From the NCBI RefSeq assembly GCF_018252635.1, contig NZ_JAGTXM010000008.1, positions 1 to 64,000 on the forward strand: DNA of 64,000 nucleotides, written 5' to 3'. A program made the position numbers and the translations under genes. Shown in pieces: positions 27,120-38,117 of the stretch (position 1 is its first letter; every line of letters begins with the position of its first letter). The notes beneath the pieces were generated by a model, which saw nothing but the letters and a program-made list of their open reading frames with translations, did not search any database and was not told the origin of the DNA. The stretch comes from Citrobacter amalonaticus (GTDB taxonomy: Bacteria > Pseudomonadota > Gammaproteobacteria > Enterobacterales > Enterobacteriaceae).

Positions 27120-28378
27120 GTTTTTCTACCATTTCCGTTATTGGGCTGGGTTATATCGGGTTGCCGACAGCGGCTGCCTTTGCTTCGCGCCAAAAGCAGG
27201 TGATAGGGGTGGACGTTAACCCGCATGCGGTGGAGACCATCAACCGCGGTGAGATCCATATTGTCGAACCGGATCTGGATAAAGTGGTGAAAACGGCGGT
27301 GGAAGGCGGTTTTCTGCGCGCCTCCACCACGCCGGTTGCGGCGGATGCGTACCTGATTGCGGTTCCAACACCGTTTAAAGGTGAGCATGAACCTGACATG
27401 GCCTTTGTCGAGGCGGCGGCGAAATCCGTTGCGCCGGTGCTTAAAAAGGGCGCTCTGGTGATCCTCGAGTCAACCTCTCCGGTTGGCGCAACCGAACAGA
27501 TGGCGGCGTGGTTGGCTGAAATGCGTTCGGATCTCACTTTCCCGCAGCAGGCGGGTGAGCAGGCAGATGTGAATATCGCCTATTGCCCTGAGCGCGTGCT
27601 GCCGGGTCAGGTAATGGTTGAACTGATCAAGAATGACCGCGTTATTGGCGGCATGACGCCCGTGTGTTCGGCGCGTGCCAGCGAGCTGTACAAGATATTT
27701 CTTGAGGGCGAGTGCGTGGTCACCAATTCCCGAACCGCCGAAATGTGCAAGCTGACAGAAAACAGCTTCCGCGACGTCAATATCGCTTTTGCTAACGAAC
27801 TGTCGCTGATTTGCGCTGAGCAGGGGATTAACGTCTGGGAACTGATTCGCCTGGCAAATCGTCATCCACGCGTCAATATTCTCCAGCCAGGACCGGGCGT
27901 CGGCGGGCACTGTATTGCTGTCGACCCGTGGTTTATTGTGGCGCAGAATCCACAGCAGTCGCGCCTGATTCGTACCGCGCGTGAAGTAAACGACGGTAAG
28001 CCACACTGGGTTGTTGATCAGGTGAAAGCCGCCGTTGCAGACTGTCTGGCGGCGACGGACAAGCGCGCCAGTGAAGTGAAAATCGCCTGCTTTGGTCTTG
28101 CATTCAAACCCAATATCGACGATCTGCGTGAAAGCCCGGCAATGGGGATCGCAAAAAGTATCGCCCAGTGGCACAGCGGTGAAACGCTGGTGGTTGAACC
28201 GAACATCCACCAGTTGCCGAAAAAGCTGGATGGTCTTTGCACACTTGCAGAACTGAACGACGCGCTGGCGACTGCCGACGTGCTGGTAATGCTGGTCGAT
28301 CATCGCCAGTTTAAAGCTATTCAGGGTGATGCGGTGCTGCAGCAGTACGTCGTGGATACCAAAGGAGTGTGGCGTTAA
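27116..28378 (+). CDS. wecC: UDP-N-acetyl-D-mannosamine dehydrogenase
   Basis: A 420-residue enzyme of the UDP-sugar dehydrogenase family that oxidises UDP-ManNAc to UDP-ManNAcA with NAD. It has a Rossmann start ([10 protein letters not shown]) and a catalytic cysteine in GPGVGGHC (about 261-268). The ATG at 27116 overlaps the wecB stop and gives E. coli length. It ends at the rffG start (TAATG). Confidence 0.96.
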   Translation: MSFSTISVIGLGYIGLPTAAAFASRQKQVIGVDVNPHAVETINRGEIHIVEPDLDKVVKTAVEGGFLRASTTPVAADAYLIAVPTPFKGEHEPDMAFVEAAAKSVAPVLKKGALVILESTSPVGATEQMAAWLAEMRSDLTFPQQAGEQADVNIAYCPERVLPGQVMVELIKNDRVIGGMTPVCSARASELYKIFLEGECVVTNSRTAEMCKLTENSFRDVNIAFANELSLICAEQGINVWELIRLANRHPRVNILQPGPGVGGHCIAVDPWFIVAQNPQQSRLIRTAREVNDGKPHWVVDQVKAAVADCLAATDKRASEVKIACFGLAFKPNIDDLRESPAMGIAKSIAQWHSGETLVVEPNIHQLPKKLDGLCTLAELNDALATADVLVMLVDHRQFKAIQGDAVLQQYVVDTKGVWR

Positions 28379-29445
28379 TGAAACGGATTCTGGTGACTGG
28401 GGGCGCAGGCTTCATTGGCTCAGCAGTGGTAAGGCATATCATTAATGAGACGACAGATGCTGTAGTGGTGGTGGATAAACTCACCTACGCCGGCAATCTG
28501 ATGTCGCTGGCACCGGTTGCGCAGAGCGAGCGCTTTGCTTTCGAGAAAGTGGATATTTGCGATCGCTCCTCGCTGGATAGGGTTTTTCAACAGTATCAGC
28601 CAGACTGTGTGATGCACCTGGCCGCCGAAAGCCATGTCGATCGCTCTATCGATGGTCCGGCAGCATTTATTGAAACCAACATCGTTGGCACCTACACGTT
28701 GCTGGAAGCGGCGCGAGCGTACTGGAGTGAACTGGCTGATGAGAAAAAATCGGCGTTTCGCTTCCATCATATTTCCACGGACGAGGTATATGGCGATCTG
28801 CATTCGGCGGATGATTTCTTTACCGAGACGACGCCGTACGCCCCCAGCAGCCCCTATTCCGCGTCAAAAGCCAGCAGCGATCACCTGGTGCGCGCCTGGC
28901 TGCGTACCTACGGTTTCCCGACGCTTATTACCAACTGCTCCAACAACTATGGCCCATATCACTTCCCGGAAAAACTGATCCCGCTGATGATTCTCAATGC
29001 ATTGGCGGGCAAACCGCTGCCGGTGTATGGCAATGGGCAGCAGATTCGCGACTGGTTGTATGTTGACGATCACGCCAGAGCGCTGTATTGCGTAGCGACC
29101 ACCGGTGAAGTCGGTGAAACGTATAATATCGGGGGTCATAACGAGCGTAAGAATCTGGACGTGGTTGAGGCGATTTGCGACCTGCTGGAAGAGCTGGCAC
29201 CAGAAAAACCACAGGGCATCGCGCAGTATCGCGATCTGATTACCTTTGTGGATGACCGTCCAGGGCATGACTTACGTTACGCCATTGATGCGTCAAAAAT
29301 CGCCCGTGAGCTTGGCTGGATGCCGCAGGAAACCTTTGAAACGGGCATGCGTAAAACTGTGCAGTGGTATCTGGCAAACGAAGCCTGGTGGAAGCCCGTG
29401 CAGGATGGCAGCTACCAGGGACAACGTTTAGGTCTGAAGGGCTAA
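28378..29445 (+). CDS. rffG: dTDP-glucose 4,6-dehydratase
   Basis: A 355-residue short-chain dehydrogenase-type enzyme that converts dTDP-glucose to dTDP-4-keto-6-deoxyglucose for Fuc4NAc. GGAGFIG is at the N-terminus; catalytic motifs are STDEVYGD and YSASKASSD. It starts at the ATG overlapping the wecC stop after AAGGAG. In E. coli the next gene is rffH, which would supply its substrate; here the stop is followed four bases later by wecD. Confidence 0.96.
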   Translation: MKRILVTGGAGFIGSAVVRHIINETTDAVVVVDKLTYAGNLMSLAPVAQSERFAFEKVDICDRSSLDRVFQQYQPDCVMHLAAESHVDRSIDGPAAFIETNIVGTYTLLEAARAYWSELADEKKSAFRFHHISTDEVYGDLHSADDFFTETTPYAPSSPYSASKASSDHLVRAWLRTYGFPTLITNCSNNYGPYHFPEKLIPLMILNALAGKPLPVYGNGQQIRDWLYVDDHARALYCVATTGEVGETYNIGGHNERKNLDVVEAICDLLEELAPEKPQGIAQYRDLITFVDDRPGHDLRYAIDASKIARELGWMPQETFETGMRKTVQWYLANEAWWKPVQDGSYQGQRLGLKG

Positions 29446-29449
29446 TGAC

Positions 29450-30127
29450 GTGCACGTCCACGCCAGTATTGAGCCGCTGGGCTGGGAAAACCGCTTCTTT
29501 GGGGTGAACAGTGCGATTGTCCGGCTGGACCTGGCGGCACCGTTATTAACCGCTGAAGTTTTACAGCCCTGGTCACGGGTGCAGGCTAAAATTCCGGCGG
29601 CCAATACTGCCGCGCTGGATGCTTTGCAACACCTGGGATTTGCGCTGGTGGAAGGGGAAGTCGACCTTGTTCTCCCTGTCGGGAAATACGACGGCCAAAC
29701 TGGCGCGGAAATTGCACAATTAGCCGATATCGCCGCATTACGTCAGCATGCAGCGGTGGCCTTTGCGCAAAGTCGTTTTCGGGCGCCGTGGTATGCGTCT
29801 GACGCTAGCGCCCGCTTTTATGCGCAGTGGATTGAAAACGCGGTACGCGGCACGTTTGATCATCAGTGTCTGGTTCTTCGCACCTCAAATGGGGACATTC
29901 GCGGCTATGTCTCGCTGCGTGAACTTAATGGCAGCGATGCGCGTATTGGTTTGCTCGCCGGGCGCGGAGCCGGAGCAGAGTTGATGCAGGCCGCGCTGGG
30001 CTGGGCGCAGGCGCGCGGTAAAACAACATTGCGGGTGGCGACCCAGATGGGCAACACCGCCGCGCTTAAACGTTATATTCAAAGCGGTGCGAATGTGGAA
30101 AGCACTGCGTACTGGTTATACAGGTGA
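29450..30127 (+). CDS. wecD: dTDP-fucosamine acetyltransferase
   Basis: A 225-residue GNAT-fold enzyme that acetylates dTDP-4-amino-4,6-dideoxygalactose to dTDP-Fuc4NAc. The acetyl-CoA loop is [10 protein letters not shown], near residues 173-182. The C-terminus ([24 protein letters not shown] region) is as in E. coli; the N-terminal half is more variable. The GTG at 29450 is eight bases after AAGGG at the end of rffG. The direct rffG-wecD junction reflects the missing rffH. Confidence 0.94.
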   Translation: MHVHASIEPLGWENRFFGVNSAIVRLDLAAPLLTAEVLQPWSRVQAKIPAANTAALDALQHLGFALVEGEVDLVLPVGKYDGQTGAEIAQLADIAALRQHAAVAFAQSRFRAPWYASDASARFYAQWIENAVRGTFDHQCLVLRTSNGDIRGYVSLRELNGSDARIGLLAGRGAGAELMQAALGWAQARGKTTLRVATQMGNTAALKRYIQSGANVESTAYWLYR

Positions 30128-30131
30128 CAAC

Positions 30132-31262
30132 ATGATTCCGTTTAACGCACCGCCGGTGGTGGGAACCGAACTTGATTATATGCAGTCCGCGATGGGTAGC
30201 GGCAAACTGTGCGGCGATGGCGGTTTTACCCGTCGTTGTCAGCAGTGGCTGGAGCAGCGTTTTGGCAGTGCGAAGGTGCTACTGACGCCTTCCTGTACCG
30301 CCTCGCTGGAGATGGCGGCGTTGCTGCTGGATATCCAGCCGGGTGATGAAGTGATCATGCCGAGTTACACCTTCGTGTCGACCGCGAATGCCTTCGTACT
30401 GCGTGGCGCTAAAATCATCTTTGTTGATATCCGTCCGGATACCATGAACATCGACGAAACGCGTATTGAAGCGGCGATCACCGACAAAACGCGGGCGATT
30501 GTGCCTGTACATTACGCGGGTGTGGCCTGTGAGATGGACACCATCATGGCGCTGGCAGAGAAGTACAACCTGTTTGTGGTGGAAGATGCCGCTCAGGGCG
30601 TAATGTCGACTTACAAAGGGCGTGCGTTGGGAACGATAGGCCACATCGGCTGTTTCAGCTTCCACGAAACCAAAAACTACACTGCGGGTGGCGAAGGCGG
30701 CGCAACGCTGATTAACGATCGCAGCCTTATTGAGCGTGCGGAAATCATTCGCGAAAAAGGCACTAACCGCAGCCAGTTCTTCCGCGGCCAGGTTGACAAA
30801 TATACCTGGCGCGATATTGGTTCCAGCTATTTGATGTCCGATCTACAGGCTGCCTATCTCTGGGCACAACTGGAAGCGGCGGACCGTATTAATCAGCAGC
30901 GTCTGGCGCTGTGGCAGACCTACTACGATGCTCTCGCACCGCTGGCGCGTGCGGGTAGAATTGAATTGCCATCCATTCCGGATGATTGCAAACAGAACGC
31001 GCATATGTTCTATATCAAGCTGCGCGACATTGACGATCGTAGCGCGCTGATTAGCTTCCTGAAAGAAGCCGAGATTATGGCGGTGTTCCACTACATTCCG
31101 CTGCATGACTGCCCGGCTGGCGATAAGTTTGGCGAGTTCCATGGCGAAGATCGCTACACCACCAAAGAGAGCGAACGTCTGCTGCGCCTGCCGCTGTTCT
31201 ACAACCTGTCGGCAGTGAATCAGCGCACGGTGATTACGACATTGTTGAACTATTTCGCCTGA
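30132..31262 (+). CDS. wecE: dTDP-4-amino-4,6-dideoxygalactose transaminase
   Basis: A 376-residue PLP enzyme of the DegT/DnrJ/EryC1 family that aminates dTDP-4-keto-6-deoxyglucose with glutamate. The PLP lysine is in FHETKNYTAGGEGG, near residue 181. The start MIPFNAPPVVG at 30132 gives E. coli length; the upstream in-frame ATG overlaps wecD and is not used. It precedes wzxE by one base. Confidence 0.96.
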   Translation: MIPFNAPPVVGTELDYMQSAMGSGKLCGDGGFTRRCQQWLEQRFGSAKVLLTPSCTASLEMAALLLDIQPGDEVIMPSYTFVSTANAFVLRGAKIIFVDIRPDTMNIDETRIEAAITDKTRAIVPVHYAGVACEMDTIMALAEKYNLFVVEDAAQGVMSTYKGRALGTIGHIGCFSFHETKNYTAGGEGGATLINDRSLIERAEIIREKGTNRSQFFRGQVDKYTWRDIGSSYLMSDLQAAYLWAQLEAADRINQQRLALWQTYYDALAPLARAGRIELPSIPDDCKQNAHMFYIKLRDIDDRSALISFLKEAEIMAVFHYIPLHDCPAGDKFGEFHGEDRYTTKESERLLRLPLFYNLSAVNQRTVITTLLNYFA

Positions 31263-31263
31263 T

Positions 31264-32514
31264 ATGTCGCTTGCGAAAGCGTCCTTGTGGACGGCAGCCA
31301 GTACGCTGGTCAAAATTGGCGCGGGGTTACTGGTCGTTAAGCTGCTGGCGGTGTCATTCGGCCCGGCAGGCGTCGGACAGGCGGGAAATTTCCGTCAGAT
31401 GGTTACCGTGCTTGGTGTCCTGGCGGGGGCCGGGATTTTCAACGGCGTCACCAAATACGTTGCGCAGTCTCACGATACTCCCGACCAACTGCGGCGGGTG
31501 GTCGGGACGTCCTCGGCCATGGTGCTGGGATTTTCGACGCTGCTGGCGCTGGTGTTTCTGCTCGCGGCGGCACCGATTAGCCAGGGACTGTTCGGCCATT
31601 CTCAGTATCAGGGGTTAGTGCGTTTAGTGGCGCTGGTACAAATGGGGATTGCCTGGGCCAACCTGCTGCTGGCGTTAATGAAAGGTTTTCGCGATGCGGC
31701 CGGGAATGCGCTGTCACTGATTGTTGGTAGTCTGGTGGGCGTTGTCGCCTATTATGGCTGTTATCGGTTGGGTGGCTATGAAGGCGCGCTCCTCGGCCTG
31801 GCGCTGGTGCCCGCGCTGGTGGTGATCCCGGCGGCCGTCATGCTGATGAAACGCGGGACGATCCCGCTGCATTATCTGCGGCCATCCTGGGACAAGGGGC
31901 TGGCGGGTCAGCTCAGCAAGTTTACCCTGATGGCGCTGATCACCTCTGTTACATTGCCCGTGGCGTATGTGATGATGCGAAACCTGCTGGCGGCCCATTA
32001 CAGTTGGGACGACGTCGGGATCTGGCAGGGGGTGAGCAGTATCTCGGATGCTTACCTACAATTTATTACCGCCTCGTTTAGCGTTTATCTGTTGCCGACG
32101 CTGTCGCGCCTTACTGAAAAGCGGGACATCACGCGGGAAGTGGTGAAGTCGCTGAAGTTTGTTTTGCCTGCGGTGGCCGCGGCGAGCTTCACCGTCTGGC
32201 TGCTGCGTGATTTTGCTATCTGGCTGCTGTTCTCTGAGAAATTTACCGCCATGCGCGATCTGTTTGCCTGGCAGTTGGTCGGCGATGTGCTAAAAGTCGG
32301 GGCGTATGTTTTCGGTTATCTGGTGATCGCCAAAGCGTCACTGCGGTTTTATATTTTGGCTGAAATCAGCCAGTTCATTCTATTGACGGCATTTGCGCAC
32401 TGGCTGATCCCGGCACATGGTGCGCTGGGTGCGGCACAAGCCTATATGGCCACGTATGTCGTCTATTTCTCTCTGTGTTGTTGCGTATTTTTACTCTGGC
32501 GTAGGCGGGTATGA
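31264..32514 (+). CDS. wzxE: lipid III flippase WzxE
   Basis: A 416-residue inner-membrane protein of the polysaccharide transport superfamily, with about twelve hydrophobic segments. It moves the undecaprenyl-linked ECA trisaccharide to the periplasmic face. Length and N-terminus ([19 protein letters not shown]) match E. coli. It overlaps wecF by four bases (ATGA). Confidence 0.96.
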   Translation: MSLAKASLWTAASTLVKIGAGLLVVKLLAVSFGPAGVGQAGNFRQMVTVLGVLAGAGIFNGVTKYVAQSHDTPDQLRRVVGTSSAMVLGFSTLLALVFLLAAAPISQGLFGHSQYQGLVRLVALVQMGIAWANLLLALMKGFRDAAGNALSLIVGSLVGVVAYYGCYRLGGYEGALLGLALVPALVVIPAAVMLMKRGTIPLHYLRPSWDKGLAGQLSKFTLMALITSVTLPVAYVMMRNLLAAHYSWDDVGIWQGVSSISDAYLQFITASFSVYLLPTLSRLTEKRDITREVVKSLKFVLPAVAAASFTVWLLRDFAIWLLFSEKFTAMRDLFAWQLVGDVLKVGAYVFGYLVIAKASLRFYILAEISQFILLTAFAHWLIPAHGALGAAQAYMATYVVYFSLCCCVFLLWRRRV

Positions 32515-33590
32515 CTGTACTGATTCACGTACTGGGATCGGATATCCCTCACCATAATCAAACCGTACTGCGGTTTTTCAACGATACGCTGGCATCGACC
32601 AGCGAGCATGCCCGTATCTTTATGGTCGCCGGTCAGGATGCCGGACTGACGGAAAGTTGCCCGGCGCTTTCCATACGTTTCTTCAGTGGTAAAAAAACGC
32701 TGGCGGAAGCGGTGATTGCGCAAGCGAAAGCAGACAGAAAACAGCGCTTCTTCTTCCATGGTCAGTTTAATACCACGCTATGGCTGGCGTTACTGAGTGG
32801 CGGCATCAAACCCAGCCAGTTTTACTGGCACATCTGGGGTGCCGATCTGTATGAAGTTTCCAGTGGGCTGAAATTCAAACTGTTTTATCCGCTTCGCCGT
32901 CTGGCGCAACGTCGTGTTGGGGGCGTTTTTGCTACTCGTGGCGATCTGAACTATTTCGCCCAACAGCATCCGCGCGTGCCAGGAGAACTGCTCTATTTCC
33001 CGACGCGAATGGATCCTTCGCTCAATAATATGGCGCACGATCGCCAACGTAGCGGGAAAATGACCATTCTGGTAGGTAACTCAGGCGATCGCAGTAACGA
33101 ACATATAGCCGCGCTGCGGGCGGTACGTCAGCAGTTTGGCGATACGGTAAATGTGATTGTCCCGATGGGCTATCCGGCGAATAACGAGGCATACATTGCG
33201 GAGGTTCGCCAGGCGGGACTGAGCCTGTTCAGCGCAGATAATCTGCGGATCCTCAACGATAAACTGTCGTTCGATGACTATCTGGCGCTGCTTCGCGAGT
33301 GCGATCTCGGGTACTTTATTTTTGCCCGTCAGCAGGGGATTGGCACCTTATGCTTGCTGATTCAGGCAGGCGTGCCGTGCGTGCTGAACCGCGAGAATCC
33401 GTTCTGGCAGGACATGGTGGAACAACATCTTCCGGTACTGTTTACGAGCGATGCGCTGAACGAGCAGGTGGTGCGCGAGGCGCAGCGCCAGTTGGCGTTA
33501 GTGGATAAAAATACCATTGCCTTCTTTAGTCCGAACTACCTGCAGCCCTGGCATCACGCATTGCAGATCGCCGCAGGGGAGGCGCTATGA
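32511..33590 (+). CDS. wecF: 4-acetamido-4,6-dideoxygalactose transferase
   Basis: A 359-residue glycosyltransferase (GT56) that adds Fuc4NAc from dTDP-Fuc4NAc to lipid II, completing lipid III. It has a typical N-terminal start ([16 protein letters not shown]) and no membrane segments, so it is cytoplasmic or peripheral. The ATGA overlaps at both ends couple it to wzxE and wzyE. Confidence 0.95.
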   Translation: MTVLIHVLGSDIPHHNQTVLRFFNDTLASTSEHARIFMVAGQDAGLTESCPALSIRFFSGKKTLAEAVIAQAKADRKQRFFFHGQFNTTLWLALLSGGIKPSQFYWHIWGADLYEVSSGLKFKLFYPLRRLAQRRVGGVFATRGDLNYFAQQHPRVPGELLYFPTRMDPSLNNMAHDRQRSGKMTILVGNSGDRSNEHIAALRAVRQQFGDTVNVIVPMGYPANNEAYIAEVRQAGLSLFSADNLRILNDKLSFDDYLALLRECDLGYFIFARQQGIGTLCLLIQAGVPCVLNRENPFWQDMVEQHLPVLFTSDALNEQVVREAQRQLALVDKNTIAFFSPNYLQPWHHALQIAAGEAL

Positions 33591-34939
33591 GCCTGATGCA
33601 GTTCAGCGGCCTGTTTATCGTCTGGCTCCTCTCCACGTTGTTTATCGCCACGCTGACCTGGTTTGAATTCCGCCGCGTGCGCTTCAACTTTAACGTGTTT
33701 TTCTCGCTGCTGTTTTTGCTGACCTTCTTTTTTGGCTTTCCGCTAACCAGCGTGCTGGCGTTCCGCTTTGACGTCGCCGTTGCACCGCCGGAAATTCTGC
33801 TACAGGCACTGCTTTCCGCCGCCTGTTTCTACGCGATCTACTATGTGACCTATAAGACCCGCTTACGCAAACGGGTTACGGACGTGCCGCATAAACCGCT
33901 GTTCACGATGAATCGGGTGGAAACGCATCTCACCTGGGTGATTCTGATGGGGATTGCGCTGATAAGCGTAGGCATCTTCTTCATGCATAATGGCTTTTTG
34001 TTGTTCCGCCTGCAGTCGTATAGCCAGATTTTCTCCAGCGAAGTTTCTGGCGTGGCGTTAAAGCGCTTCTTTTACTTTTTCATCCCGGCAATGCTGGTGG
34101 TCTATTTCCTGCGCGAGGACAGCAAAGCGTGGCTGTTCTTCCTGGTCAGCACGGTCGCATTTGGCCTGTTGACCTATATGATCGTTGGCGGTACACGCGC
34201 CAATATTATCATCGCCTTCGCCATCTTCCTGTTTATCGGCATTATTCGCGGCTGGATCTCGCTGTGGATGCTGGTGGCGGCAGGCGTGCTGGGGATTGTC
34301 GGTATGTTCTGGCTGGCGCTGAAGCGTTACGGACTGAACGTTAGCGGCGACGAAGCGTTCTACACGTTTCTTTACCTCACCCGCGACACGTTCTCTCCGT
34401 GGGAGAACCTGGCGCTGTTGCTGCAAAATTACGACAAGATCGACTTCCAGGGGCTGGCGCCGATTGCCCGTGATTTCTACGTCTTTATTCCTTCCTGGCT
34501 GTGGCCGGGGCGGCCAAGCGTAGTGTTGAATACGGCGAACTATTTCACGTGGGAAGTGTTGAACAACCATTCCGGTCTGGCGATTTCGCCGACGCTGATT
34601 GGTTCGCTGGTGGTGATGGGCGGCGCGCTGTTTATCCCGCCAGGCGCGGTCGTGGTAGGGATGATCATCAAATGGTTCGACTGGCTGTACGAGCTGGGCA
34701 ATCGTGAGACCAACCGCTACAAGGCCGCGATTTTGCATAGTTTCTGCTTTGGCGCGATTTTTAATATGATCGTGCTGGCGCGAGAGGGGCTGGACTCGTT
34801 TGTCTCGCGTGTTGTTTTTTTCCTGGTGGTTTTTGGTGCCTGTTTGCTGATGGCAAAACTTTTGTTCTGGCTGTTTGATCAGGCCGGACTGATCCATAAA
34901 CGTTTGCGAGCCCTGCCAGACAAACAGGTTGAAGGATAG
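33587..34939 (+). CDS. wzyE: ECA polymerase WzyE
   Basis: A 450-residue membrane protein with about eleven hydrophobic segments and a large periplasmic loop in the C-terminal half. It polymerises ECA trisaccharide repeats. The start overlaps the wecF stop. Low general sequence conservation is usual for Wzy, but this one aligns with E. coli WzyE throughout. Confidence 0.95.
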   Translation: MSLMQFSGLFIVWLLSTLFIATLTWFEFRRVRFNFNVFFSLLFLLTFFFGFPLTSVLAFRFDVAVAPPEILLQALLSAACFYAIYYVTYKTRLRKRVTDVPHKPLFTMNRVETHLTWVILMGIALISVGIFFMHNGFLLFRLQSYSQIFSSEVSGVALKRFFYFFIPAMLVVYFLREDSKAWLFFLVSTVAFGLLTYMIVGGTRANIIIAFAIFLFIGIIRGWISLWMLVAAGVLGIVGMFWLALKRYGLNVSGDEAFYTFLYLTRDTFSPWENLALLLQNYDKIDFQGLAPIARDFYVFIPSWLWPGRPSVVLNTANYFTWEVLNNHSGLAISPTLIGSLVVMGGALFIPPGAVVVGMIIKWFDWLYELGNRETNRYKAAILHSFCFGAIFNMIVLAREGLDSFVSRVVFFLVVFGACLLMAKLLFWLFDQAGLIHKRLRALPDKQVEG

Positions 34940-34941
34940 CA

Positions 34942-35682
34942 ATGACAGATAATACAACAGCACCGATTTACGATCTTCGCGGACTCCAACTGATTGGTTG
35001 GCGTGATATGCGTCATGCGCTGGATTATCTCTACGCCGGCGGCCAGCTTAAGCAAGGTACGCTGGTGGCGATTAATGCAGAAAAGGTCCTGACGGCGGAA
35101 GATAACCCGGAAGTCCGTACCCTGATTGAGGCGGCTGAGTATAAATATGCCGACGGGATCAGCGTCGTGCGCTCGGTACGCAAAAAATACCCAGACGCCC
35201 AGGTGTCTCGTGTCGCGGGGGCCGATCTCTGGGAAGCATTGATGGCCCGTGCGGGCGAGGAAGGCACGCCGGTATTCCTGGTTGGCGGAAAGCCGGAAGT
35301 GCTGGCGCAAACACAAGCGAAACTGCGCGCCCAGTGGAATGTAAACATTGTCGGTAGCCAGGACGGTTATTTTACGCCGGATCAGCGCTCAGCGCTGTTC
35401 GAACAGATCCATGCCAGTGGGGCGAAAATCGTCACCGTGGCGATGGGATCGCCGAAACAGGAAATTTTTATGCGCGATTGCCGCGAGGTGCATCCGCATG
35501 CGCTCTATATGGGCGTCGGCGGCACCTATGACGTTTTCACCGGTCATGTCAAACGCGCGCCGAAAATGTGGCAGAACCTGGGGCTGGAGTGGTTGTATCG
35601 CCTGCTGTCGCAGCCGAGCCGCATTACCCGCCAGCTTCGTTTACTGCGTTACCTGCGCTGGCACTACAGCGGAAAAATCTGA
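34942..35682 (+). CDS. wecG: UDP-ManNAcA transferase
   Basis: A 246-residue enzyme of the WecG/TagA/CpsF family (GT26) that adds ManNAcA to lipid I. Family motifs are [25 protein letters not shown] and VAMGSPKQE(IF), followed by [11 protein letters not shown]. It is the last gene of the wec cluster, two bases after wzyE; a hairpin follows. Confidence 0.96.
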   Translation: MTDNTTAPIYDLRGLQLIGWRDMRHALDYLYAGGQLKQGTLVAINAEKVLTAEDNPEVRTLIEAAEYKYADGISVVRSVRKKYPDAQVSRVAGADLWEALMARAGEEGTPVFLVGGKPEVLAQTQAKLRAQWNVNIVGSQDGYFTPDQRSALFEQIHASGAKIVTVAMGSPKQEIFMRDCREVHPHALYMGVGGTYDVFTGHVKRAPKMWQNLGLEWLYRLLSQPSRITRQLRLLRYLRWHYSGKI

Positions 35683-35698
35683 AACCCCTTCCTTATGC

Positions 35699-35728
35699 AG
35701 GTAGCGCATTCTGCTCCATGCGCTACCT
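35699..35728 (+). terminator. hairpin after the wec cluster
   Basis: A perfect 10-bp stem AGGTAGCGCA with its complement and a ten-base loop lies 16 bases behind wecG. A T-rich stretch comes only after ten more bases, so it may mark the message end rather than be a classical terminator. Confidence 0.55.
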
Positions 35729-35885
35729 CATTGCCGCATTTTTGCTCCGTTATTACATAAAAACTGCATTTTTTTAATGCTTCGTTTGCCATTTTTCCAA
35801 ATTTGCGAAAACATGCGCCCCCAATGATGTACCCATAACAATAACCGGCAATGCCGGAAAGCATGTAAACACGACAAGAGGATTT

Positions 35886-37271
35886 ATGGCAGAGAATAAA
35901 CCTGAGCTACAGCGTGGGCTGGAGGCTCGTCATATCGAATTGATTGCCCTCGGGGGCACCATTGGCGTCGGCCTGTTTATGGGGGCGGCAAGTACTCTTA
36001 AATGGGCTGGGCCATCGGTGCTGCTGGCGTATATTGTCGCTGGCCTGTTCGTCTTTTTTATTATGCGCTCAATGGGCGAGATGCTGTTCCTGGAGCCGGT
36101 TGCTGGTTCTTTCGCCGTGTACGCCCACCGCTACATGAGCCCGTTCTTCGGTTATCTCACCGCGTGGTCATACTGGTTTATGTGGATGGCGGTTGGGATT
36201 TCGGAGATCACCGCGATCGGCGTCTATGTTCAATTCTGGTTCCCGGAGATGGCGCAATGGATACCGGCGCTTATTGCCGTCGGACTGGTGGCGCTGGCAA
36301 ACCTGGCAGCCGTTCGTCTGTATGGCGAAATCGAGTTCTGGTTTGCGATGATCAAAGTCACCACCATCATCGTGATGATAGTGGTGGGTCTGGGCGTGAT
36401 TTTCTTCGGCCTCGGCAACGGTGGTCAGCCGATTGGCTTTGGTAACCTGACGGAGCACGGTGGTTTCTTTGCCGGCGGCTGGAAAGGCTTCCTTACCGCG
36501 TTATGTATTGTGGTCGCTTCTTATCAGGGCGTGGAACTGATCGGGATTACGGCGGGTGAAGCCAAAAACCCGCAGGTTACGCTGCGTAGCGCGGTGGGGA
36601 AAGTGCTGTGGCGTATTCTGATCTTCTATGTGGGCGCGATTTTTGTGATCGTCACTATCTTTCCGTGGAACGAAATTGGCAGCAATGGCAGTCCGTTCGT
36701 CCTGACCTTTGCCAAAATTGGGATCACCACTGCGGCGGCGATTATCAACTTTGTTGTGCTGACCGCCGCGCTGTCTGGTTGTAACAGCGGCATGTACAGC
36801 TGTGGGCGTATGCTCTACGCATTGGCGAAGAACCGTCAGCTGCCGGCGGCGATGGCGAAAGTCTCCCGTCACGGCGTTCCGGTGGCGGGCGTAGCGTTGT
36901 CCATTTTGATCCTGCTGGTCGGTTCGTGCCTGAATTACATCATTCCTAATCCGCAGCGCGTCTTCGTCTATGTTTATAGTGCGAGCGTGCTGCCGGGGAT
37001 GGTGCCGTGGTTTGTGATCCTGATTAGCCAGCTGCGTTTTCGTCGGGCGCATAAAGCGGCGATGACCAGCCATCCGTTCCGTTCGATTCTGTTCCCGTGG
37101 GCAAACTATTTGACGATGGCTTTCCTGGTTTGCGTACTGATCGGCATGTACTTTAATGAAGATACCCGTATGTCGCTGTTTGTCGGCATCATCTTCCTGC
37201 TCGCCGTGACGGCTGTTTACAAGGTTTTTGGCCTCAACCGTCAGGGTATCGCCCAGAAATCGGGGGAATAA
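35886..37271 (+). CDS. yifK: threonine/serine:H+ symporter ThrP (YifK)
   Basis: A 461-residue permease of the amino acid-polyamine-organocation superfamily with twelve predicted membrane helices; the first contains the substrate-binding [11 protein letters not shown]. It matches E. coli YifK, shown to import threonine and serine (ThrP). The 200-base upstream region holds a palindrome (CCGGCAATGCCGG) and C/A-rich stretches before the start; yifK is a known GcvB target in Salmonella. AAGAGG precedes the ATG. Confidence 0.94.
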   Translation: MAENKPELQRGLEARHIELIALGGTIGVGLFMGAASTLKWAGPSVLLAYIVAGLFVFFIMRSMGEMLFLEPVAGSFAVYAHRYMSPFFGYLTAWSYWFMWMAVGISEITAIGVYVQFWFPEMAQWIPALIAVGLVALANLAAVRLYGEIEFWFAMIKVTTIIVMIVVGLGVIFFGLGNGGQPIGFGNLTEHGGFFAGGWKGFLTALCIVVASYQGVELIGITAGEAKNPQVTLRSAVGKVLWRILIFYVGAIFVIVTIFPWNEIGSNGSPFVLTFAKIGITTAAAIINFVVLTAALSGCNSGMYSCGRMLYALAKNRQLPAAMAKVSRHGVPVAGVALSILILLVGSCLNYIIPNPQRVFVYVYSASVLPGMVPWFVILISQLRFRRAHKAAMTSHPFRSILFPWANYLTMAFLVCVLIGMYFNEDTRMSLFVGIIFLLAVTAVYKVFGLNRQGIAQKSGE

Positions 37272-37323
37272 GCGACAAAACGCGCAAAGCGTAACCAAAC
37301 GCGCATTTTATTTAAAAAGGCAC

Positions 37324-37352
37324 TAGACAGCGGGGTGTGAAGTCCGTATTAT
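37324..37352 (+). promoter_or_regulatory. promoter of the Arg-His-Leu-Pro tRNA operon
   Basis: TAGACA, a 17-base spacer and TATTAT are followed by a GC-rich discriminator (CCACCCCCGC). This composition is typical of stringently controlled stable RNA promoters. The first tRNA begins 21 bases downstream of the -10. Confidence 0.8.
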
Positions 37353-37373
37353 CCACCCCCGCAACGGCGCTAA

Positions 37374-37450
<77 letters not shown>

Positions 37451-37506
37451 TTCACCCGGTGCTGGAGCTGCGGTGGTTTCGATACCGCGTAAATAGATTT
37501 GTAGTG

Positions 37507-37582
37507 GTGGCTATAGCTCAGTTGGTAGAGCCCTGGATTGTGATTCCAGTTGTCGTGGGTTCGAATCCCATTAGCCACCCCA
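37507..37582 (+). tRNA. hisR: tRNA-His (GTG)
   Basis: A 76-base tRNA has anticodon GTG (ATTGTGATT) and an encoded CCA. A G precedes the first acceptor base at 37506, the extra G-1 typical of tRNA-His. Confidence 0.97.
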
Positions 37583-37601
37583 TTATTAAAAGTTGTGAAA
37601 T

Positions 37602-37688
37602 GCGAAGGTGGCGGAATTGGTAGACGCGCTAGCTTCAGGTGTTAGTGTCCTTACGGACGTGGGGGTTCAAGTCCCCCCCCTCGCACCA
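37602..37688 (+). tRNA. leuT: tRNA-Leu (CAG)
   Basis: An 87-base class II tRNA with a long variable arm (TGTCCTTACGGACG), anticodon CAG in CTTCAGGT and an encoded CCA. Confidence 0.97.
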
Positions 37689-37730
37689 CGACTTAAAGAA
37701 TTGAACTAAAAATTCAAAAAAGCAGTACAT

Positions 37731-37807
37731 CGGCGAGTAGCGCAGCTTGGTAGCGCAACTGGTTTGGGACCAGTGGGTCGGAGGTTCGAATCCTCTCTCG
37801 CCGACCA
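37731..37807 (+). tRNA. proM: tRNA-Pro (TGG)
   Basis: A 77-base tRNA starts CGGCGAG, has anticodon TGG (GTTTGGGAC), and an encoded CCA. It is the last gene of the tRNA operon; the terminator starts seven bases later. No integrated element follows it. Confidence 0.97.
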
Positions 37808-37813
37808 ATTTTG

Positions 37814-37836
37814 AACCCCGCTTCGGCGGGGTTTTT
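37814..37836 (+). terminator. terminator of the tRNA operon
   Basis: CCCCGC, a TTCG tetraloop and GCGGGG, flanked by AA/TT and followed by TTTTT, form a strong intrinsic terminator. Confidence 0.92.
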
Positions 37837-37905
37837 CTTTTTCCATGCCCCTCTCTTTCTTCTTCTTTTTCCCTGTTGCTTCCCGGAGACAGCGCTGATT
37901 GCCAT

Positions 37906-37923
37906 TGTCGCTATTTGGTGACG
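37906..37923. promoter_or_regulatory. candidate GlrR site 1 upstream of glmZ
   Basis: TGTC, ten bases and GACG match the GlrR (YfhA) consensus TGTC-N10-GACA with one mismatch. It lies about 210 bases before the glmZ start. Confidence 0.5.
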
Positions 37924-37968
37924 ATTAACGCTATGATATTTCAGCGCTTTCTTGTATCTGGTGAGATC

Positions 37969-37986
37969 TGTCTCTGCTGAGCGACA
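37969..37986. promoter_or_regulatory. GlrR site 2 upstream of glmZ
   Basis: TGTC, ten bases and GACA are an exact match to the GlrR consensus. It lies about 130-150 bases upstream of glmZ, a usual distance for a sigma-54 enhancer. Confidence 0.7.
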
Positions 37987-38090
37987 ATAGGTTTTACTTC
38001 CGCCAGGCAGATAATGGGAAAATCATCGACAACCCGCGCCAGCACTGGGAGCGTGAAATATCTTAATCCTTATTTTTAGCGGTGCAATCC

Positions 38091-38105
38091 TGGCATGTAA
38101 TGTGC
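38091..38105 (+). promoter_or_regulatory. sigma-54 promoter of glmZ
   Basis: TGGCATGTAATGTGC has the GG and GC dinucleotides at the -24/-12 spacing of sigma-54 promoters, with the GC twelve bases before the GlmZ 5' end. The A+T-rich CAATAAT just after it may provide an overlapping sigma-70 -10. Confidence 0.7.
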
Positions 38106-38117
38106 AATAATAGACGG

